A stretch of 10,965 bases of DNA from positions 1-10,965 of the forward strand of contig JAKAOI010000037.1 in NCBI GenBank assembly GCA_021812265.1, given 5' to 3'. Position 1 is the first letter of the stretch. Each line of letters starts with the position of its first letter. Both the position numbers and the translations under genes were made by a program. Source of the DNA: Chloroflexota bacterium. Lineage in GTDB: Bacteria; Chloroflexota; Ktedonobacteria; Ktedonobacterales; JACDGC01. This document shows positions 8,501 through 10,965 of this stretch, in pieces. The notes under the pieces were generated by a model. The model saw nothing but the letters and a program-made list of their open reading frames with translations. It had not been told where the DNA came from and made no database searches.

Positions 8501-8764
8501 CGCCTCCGGCTCAATAATAATGGTTGGGGAATCTTCTTTTTTAGTAATTTCTGGCCGAAAATTAGTTTTAGCGATAGTGTTATCGGCAGGAAAATGATTT
8601 ATCGGCGCTCTTACTGCTTTTAAAGGAGCTGTTTGGGTAGTTTCATTTTCATCTCCTTGTTCGTCATCCCAAACATTTTCGGGTGATGGCAGCATATGCG
8701 AATCTTCAGGGAGATTTTGCCCATTAGAATTTTTATCTTTTTTGCGGCGAAAACGGCGAAACAT
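5540..8764 (-). CDS. TPR-CHAT protein with degenerate protease active site
   Basis: The 1074-residue protein begins with a basic, then acidic, probably disordered segment (1-80) and a helical region (about 85-255). Five TPR-like repeats of 46-47 residues follow (256-486), each with a W near the start and an LG-x-A motif, then a degenerate sixth repeat (487-522). A C-terminal CHAT (caspase-HetF-associated) domain spans about 685-1074. CHAT landmarks are RPLVYIVSTERGSFAL, LGAIAAAPLHAAL, FVEISYISSAQQLLRSE, FGNPQPS, HEAEAIA, AAAVAGSLWPASDLATLLLM and the terminal FAHPIYWSGFIIQG. CHAT proteases use a His/Cys pair, usually in ACHG and SACQT motifs. Here these read ACPCG (910-914; the first H of the HFAC block, His908, remains) and SAGQS, with Gly956 in place of Cys. 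Proteolysis is therefore unlikely; a scaffold or regulatory role is inferred. The ATG at 8764 has only a distant AAGGA upstream (about 13 bases). Confidence 0.88.
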   Translation of the reverse strand: MFRRFRRKKDKNSNGQNLPEDSHMLPSPENVWDDEQGDENETTQTAPLKAVRAPINHFPADNTIAKTNFRPEITKKEDSPTIIIEPEAVAQALEEFINAPKVSDSREALKKHPELLSNTAMMLLSSNINRVYEQVGPSAAKYLERYQRALQIAQREGIDQAFKDEPEELFTPDLDELLQDIESPEAAAQPRLKLRYLEEALVLASRDQLDELWAALQSEIGMTAVRLRNAPDGQQLLEHAIESLFAALQIFTFAEYPYDWGAAQYYLGQAYLYRESDDRKADIEQSIEALTAALRVRTRQHSAKEWAAAQETLGAAYYQQFLLGNENAADAGIAAYELALTVRDAKLSPAEWANDYIFLGNIWGQRTSGDRNKNLEQSIASFETALTALTRQKDGDRWALAHHNLGVAYMDRIEGSRAENIERAIEHYEQELALETLNKNPVDWANTLNNLGNALRERKYGSREDNIKRAVSAYRESLSIRRRDAFPLEHRRTARNLGSLLFEQGKWEEAHAVLTSALAASDTLYAMQLGTSKPGQRVRDHAELVALDAYCLARMNRPRDAAIRLEKGHIRITNEALERDESALQKIPTELRIKFHNAQSQLWNAYAALQKDIAANTKPVSTELPFHTGAVTMVYASQRSDEFSAALRSAQDALLAAIAQIQNKDSDFLYQSVTFQVITKAVKADRPLVYIVSTERGSFALCISAKETAGALNVFWAENVTDSELAGIAEVSQRPQLHMQTELGALPAPNALEKILSALGKTFITPLVAHLRASGATKAALCSLGAIAAAPLHAALAPADLLQLDDDGVESDKTIANPRFLDFVEISYISSAQQLLRSETRAMMNLRNGAAIFGNPQPSDINLMWSEHEAEAIAQVVSSVGQPNTLLIRRRISKSAAAKSLKERAYAHFACPCGFFPERPAQSFIQLSGSEKIVAKDVLSGDVPFIGVRLTVLSAGQSALSNASSIDESVSLAATLQIGGAAAVAGSLWPASDLATLLLMRRFAQFYLNDGHRPAQAMRNAQRWLRNLTLDEIMRTYADDLSRDPDMNLSDMTPANVAPFAHPIYWSGFIIQGI
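7307..7999 (-). repeat. Five 46-47-residue TPR-like repeats within the CHAT gene
   Basis: Residues 256-486 of the CHAT protein are five consecutive units (256-302, 303-348, 349-394, 395-440, 441-486), about 138 bp each at DNA level. They share the pattern xxxWAxAxxxLGxAYxxRxxGxRxxNIExAIxxYExAL. The conserved Trp falls at residues 260, 306, 352, 398 and 444. The units differ considerably in DNA sequence, so these are old protein repeats rather than a recent tandem amplification. Such TPR arrays normally bind partner proteins. Confidence 0.85.
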
Positions 8765-9076
8765 ATGGCAACAGATGTCCTTTTTTAACCAAACAGCGCA
8801 ATTTTTGAAATTATTTTGAAATTATTAAGTATGCGCGCTGCGCATGTGCGCAATATGTGCTGACAGCGGCGCTCGCGTCTGTTATAGCCGGAGGCGCGCC
8901 TACATAATAGATATCAGAAAAAAACATGAAGTAATCTGCCTCAAAAAAGCAAGCGCAAAAAATCTCCGTTTTTAGCTCAGGCGCTAACCTGCGAATAATA
9001 ACACTATTGCAAGCCCATTGTACCATGAAATAGCGGAACGATGATGAAAATGGTAACTGTTGGTGTATCGCCAATA
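8765..9076. other. Structured intergenic region between radC and the CHAT gene
   Basis: These 312 bases have no convincing gene. A minus-strand frame at 8811-9074 starts with TTG, lacks a Shine-Dalgarno and resembles nothing. The region contains a GC-rich cluster of short inverted repeats (TGCGCA-TG-TGCGCA at 8839-8852; a GGCGCGCC palindrome near 8893-8900), runs of A/T near 8940-8975, and an exact 11-bp tandem repeat just upstream of the CHAT start. It probably carries the CHAT promoter; no clear -35/-10 pair or terminator for radC was found. Confidence 0.6.
8803..8824. repeat. Exact 11-bp tandem direct repeat upstream of the CHAT gene
   Basis: TTTTGAAATTA occurs twice in immediate succession (8803-8813 and 8814-8824), ending about 38 bases from the CHAT start codon. 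An 11-base period places both copies on nearly the same DNA face, as in some operators, but no regulator can be named. It could also be a chance feature of AT-rich DNA. Confidence 0.6.
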
Positions 9077-9832
9077 TTATCGCCGGTTTTCGCTTCCGGA
9101 TTCATTCGGAAACCCCATTCCAGCCTCGCGCATGCTTAAGCATCTTCCCTGCCCAATGATGATATGATCGAGCAAAGCAATATCCAACAGTTTCGCGGCG
9201 TGATAAATCTGTTCAGTAATACGTTTATCTTCTTGCGACGGGGTTGGATCTCCGCTGGGGTGATTATGTGTAATAATAATTGAAGGACAGTTACGGGTAA
9301 CTGCAGGCCGCAGCGCTTCAGAAACCCGCACCAGCGACGCATTAACCGTGCCTTGATAAATAGTTTGAATATGCGCCACCATATTTTTTGTGTCTAATAA
9401 CAGCACACGCAATTGTTCCTGCGGCAACGCCGCCATTTCAATGCCTATCAGCCGCATTACATCTTCAGGACTTTTTATTTGGGGCCTGTCGCCGGGCATG
9501 GTTACTGCCAACCTTCTGCCTATCTCCAGCGCGGCCTTTATTTGCGCCGTTTTTGCCTCAGCCATGCCGTGATATGAGCACAGTTCCGCAAAATCGGCGC
9601 GCAACAATCCAGTCAAGCCGCCATACACTTGTAAAAGCTGCTGCGCCAGCTCAACAGCGTTACAATTTTTTACACCAACACGCAGTATAACTGCCAACAA
9701 TTCTGCAGTTTGCAGCGTTGGAGCGCCGAAACGCGCCAGCCGTTCTCGCGGGCGATCATCTTCAGGCATATCGTGAATGCTGTGCCGAAACGGCGAAATA
9801 GTGTAATTTTGATAGGTGTTTGGCTGTTCCAA
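9077..9832 (-). CDS. radC: RadC-family JAB/MPN domain protein
   Basis: The 251-residue protein has the usual RadC layout. The N-terminal block IHDMPEDDRPRERLARFG (about 19-36) and TAELLAVILRVGVK are followed by a helix-hairpin-helix-like stretch near 78-108 and a C-terminal JAB/MPN (JAMM) domain. The metal-site residues are all visible: Glu172, His189 and His191 in THNHPSGDPTPSQED, then Ser199 and Asp202. RadC was once called a DNA-repair protein, but its role is unsettled, and family members also occur on mobile elements and in defence regions. The start is a TTG at 9830-9832, supported by AGGAAG at 9842-9847 with a nine-base gap. The ATG at codon 22 lacks an RBS and would cut into the conserved N-terminal block. 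It is divergent from the response regulator and upstream of the CHAT gene on the same strand. Confidence 0.93.
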   Translation of the reverse strand: MEQPNTYQNYTISPFRHSIHDMPEDDRPRERLARFGAPTLQTAELLAVILRVGVKNCNAVELAQQLLQVYGGLTGLLRADFAELCSYHGMAEAKTAQIKAALEIGRRLAVTMPGDRPQIKSPEDVMRLIGIEMAALPQEQLRVLLLDTKNMVAHIQTIYQGTVNASLVRVSEALRPAVTRNCPSIIITHNHPSGDPTPSQEDKRITEQIYHAAKLLDIALLDHIIIGQGRCLSMREAGMGFPNESGSENRR

Positions 9833-10154
9833 GTAATATCACTTCCTTTTTGTGTTTGTCAGATGTTTGGCGCTTTAAATCCACCGAATATGCAGAATCG
9901 GCGCCATTGGCAGAGATATTGCTGGACTAAGCGCTGGGTATCCAAAAGTACCGATTAAAATTGTGAAATATGCACACTTTTATGTGACTGAATGCCGATA
10001 ATTGCTTAAAAATTCCAGTAAAGTGAATTATATTAGAATATATGTTCATGTCTATATTATTGTAAATGCATATTTTTTTATGGTATAATTACACTTGCGC
10101 ACAAAATTAGTTAGGGTAAAAACTAAAAGGTGGTTAACTACAAGGAGGTTCTAT
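9833..10154. other. Divergent control region between radC and the receiver gene
   Basis: These 322 bases have no gene. The half near the receiver (about 9960-10095) is very AT-rich and holds the receiver promoter. The half near radC is more mixed in composition and should contain the radC promoter, but I could not pick a convincing -35/-10 pair on the minus strand. Confidence 0.6.
10060..10089 (+). promoter_or_regulatory. Extended -10 promoter of the receiver gene
   Basis: A consensus TATAAT at 10084-10089 is preceded by TGG (10081-10083), giving an extended -10 element. TTGTAA at 10060-10065 is a fair -35 at an 18-bp spacing. Start of transcription is expected near 10096, leaving a leader of about 59 bases before the ATG. 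Confidence 0.7.
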
Positions 10155-10598
10155 ATGTCTCGCATGCCAGCGTCATTGCAAACATCCGTAAAACCAATTT
10201 CCATTGTTATCCTTGATGATGATAGGGCCATATTGGATTCGTTATCTCATTGCTTATCAGAAATGGGATATGAGATAGTGCCTTTTGACGAAAATGAATT
10301 GCTCTTCGAGTTTTTTAAACGGCATAACGCCGATATTTTGATATTGGATATTCTCGCTGACGCATCACAAAACGGGCTGAATGTTCTCGAGGAGCTTGAA
10401 CAAAAATATGGGGCAAATATTCCCAAAATTCTCATTTCATCTGGGTTGCCTTACAAAAATTATATCAATCATCCTGCATTAAAAAAAGCGCCTTTCGTGC
10501 ATTTTTTGCAAAAGCCGTATAATATTGAGCAGTTTGTTGACGCAGTGAATACACTGACGAAAGAAAAATCTCCCAAACATCAATCACTTTTGGGATAG
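10155..10598 (+). CDS. Stand-alone response-regulator receiver domain protein
   Basis: The 147-residue protein is a single CheY-like receiver with no DNA-binding or enzymatic output domain. Visible active-site residues are the acidic patch Asp21-Asp22-Asp23 (VILDDDRAILDSL), the phosphoacceptor Asp65 (ADILILDIL), a conserved Ser near 95 (KILISSG) and Lys120 (HFLQKPYN). It should accept phosphate from a histidine kinase, but no kinase lies in the window, so its partner and output are unknown. The ATG at 10155 is chosen because AAGGAGG at 10142-10148 lies six bases upstream; the frame is open back to a TTG at 10095, but that would add a non-family segment starting at the predicted transcription start. 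The C-terminal ~15 residues are a short basic/polar tail. Confidence 0.9.
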   Translation: MSRMPASLQTSVKPISIVILDDDRAILDSLSHCLSEMGYEIVPFDENELLFEFFKRHNADILILDILADASQNGLNVLEELEQKYGANIPKILISSGLPYKNYINHPALKKAPFVHFLQKPYNIEQFVDAVNTLTKEKSPKHQSLLG

Positions 10599-10673
10599 CG
10601 CCGAATTTGCGTCATGAGCGCCGAAACATTATGTTTTGGTTTTGATACAGTTCTAACACATTTCTATCTAATT

Positions 10674-10776
10674 AGGACTTTCGCTTGAAAAAGAAGCGCA
10701 TGTTTCTCGTATCCAAAACAGAAAAAAATCTGGGAACCCATACATCTCTGGTTTTCCACACTAACGTGAAAGTCCT
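10674..10776. mobile_element. Candidate MITE-like element, 103 bp with 9-bp terminal inverted repeats
   Basis: AGGACTTTC (10674-10682) and GAAAGTCCT (10768-10776) are perfect 9-bp inverted repeats enclosing a non-coding 85-bp core. Inside are smaller hairpins: CGCTT/AAGCG (10682-10698) and CAGA/TCTG (10719-10732). Termini of this kind resemble those of small non-autonomous insertion elements. No clear target-site duplication is present: the left flank is TA if the repeat is read as GGACTTTC, while the right flank is TG. It could instead be a structured RNA or a chance pairing. Confidence 0.35.
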
Positions 10777-10817
10777 GCAAAACATATCCCCGCTTTATTG
10801 CTGAAGCGGGGGATATG
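10777..10817 (-). terminator. Long hairpin, possible minus-strand terminator
   Basis: Arms 10783-10795 and 10804-10817 pair over 13 bp, with one bulged G and an eight-base loop. On the minus strand the stem is followed by GTTTTGC, a short U-run, which suits a terminator for a gene entering from the right edge. On the plus strand no U-run follows. It lies directly beside the right repeat of the candidate element and may belong to the same mobile or structured unit. Confidence 0.45.
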
Positions 10818-10965
10818 CTTGCGCGGTTTTACAGAATAGCCCCCCATCTTCAATCGCCGCATGCCGCAAAAGAATTTTGATCTTGCTATATTGCCATTTG
10901 ACGCGCTACCATGTGAATAATACAACCATATGAAAGCTGATGATCCATATATGGCAAACGGCGTT

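Larger units (their letters stand above)
10599..10965. other. Right-end non-coding region with inverted repeats
   Basis: These 367 bases contain no recognisable gene. AGCGCCGAA occurs twice just after the receiver stop (about 10597-10605 and 10618-10626), followed by a weak AAACA/TGTTT hairpin ending in a T-rich stretch that could serve as a poor terminator. Further right are a candidate inverted-repeat element (10674-10776) and a long hairpin (10783-10817). Confidence 0.55.

Noticed and set aside
8811..9074. Minus-strand ORF of 87 codons between radC and the CHAT gene
   Set aside because: It has a TTG start with no RBS, an irregular composition and no recognisable motif. It covers inverted repeats and A/T runs typical of non-coding DNA.
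1..10965. CRISPR arrays, tRNA or rRNA genes
   Set aside because: No regularly spaced repeats, cloverleaf-like sequence or conserved rRNA segments were seen on either strand.

Overview
The window looks like a chromosomal piece of a Chloroflexota bacterium, possibly from the Ktedonobacteria side. This is inferred from the protein types: a large DUF4012 membrane-anchored protein, a TPR-CHAT protein with 46-residue repeats, a RadC of the type seen in that phylum, a DoxX-like protein and an actinobacterial/chloroflexotal style SUKH protein. No rRNA or other phylogenetic marker is present, so the placement is tentative.

Layout, left to right. Positions 2-673 (+) are the 3' part of a SMI1/KNR4 (SUKH) family gene whose start lies outside the window. 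Positions 700-987 (-) hold a decayed N-terminal fragment of an IS630-type transposase. Positions 1189-2025 (+) encode a slipin (SPFH/stomatin family). It runs convergently into a DoxX-family membrane protein (2111-2731, -), with a rho-independent terminator between them that is oriented for doxX. Next come three minus-strand genes in a row, transcribed RadC (9077-9832), then TPR-CHAT (5540-8764), then DUF4012 (3049-5385). A strong minus-strand terminator lies just after DUF4012. The gaps in this row are 312 and 154 bp, so an operon is possible but not shown. Divergent from radC, across a 322-bp AT-rich control region, is a stand-alone response-regulator receiver (10155-10598, +) with a clear extended -10 promoter and strong RBS. 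The last 367 bp carry no confident gene. They hold a short inverted-repeat element and a long hairpin.

The most notable point is the TPR-CHAT protein. Its CHAT fold is well preserved, but both positions of the His/Cys protease dyad are replaced: the usual ACHG motif reads ACPCG and the usual SACQT motif reads SAGQS. It is therefore predicted to be a non-proteolytic pseudo-CHAT protein. Secondary points are an 11-bp exact tandem repeat and palindromes upstream of that gene, a MITE-like inverted-repeat element at the right end, and the association of a SUKH gene with transposase debris at the left end. I see no CRISPR array, tRNA or rRNA, and no convincing new multi-gene system.
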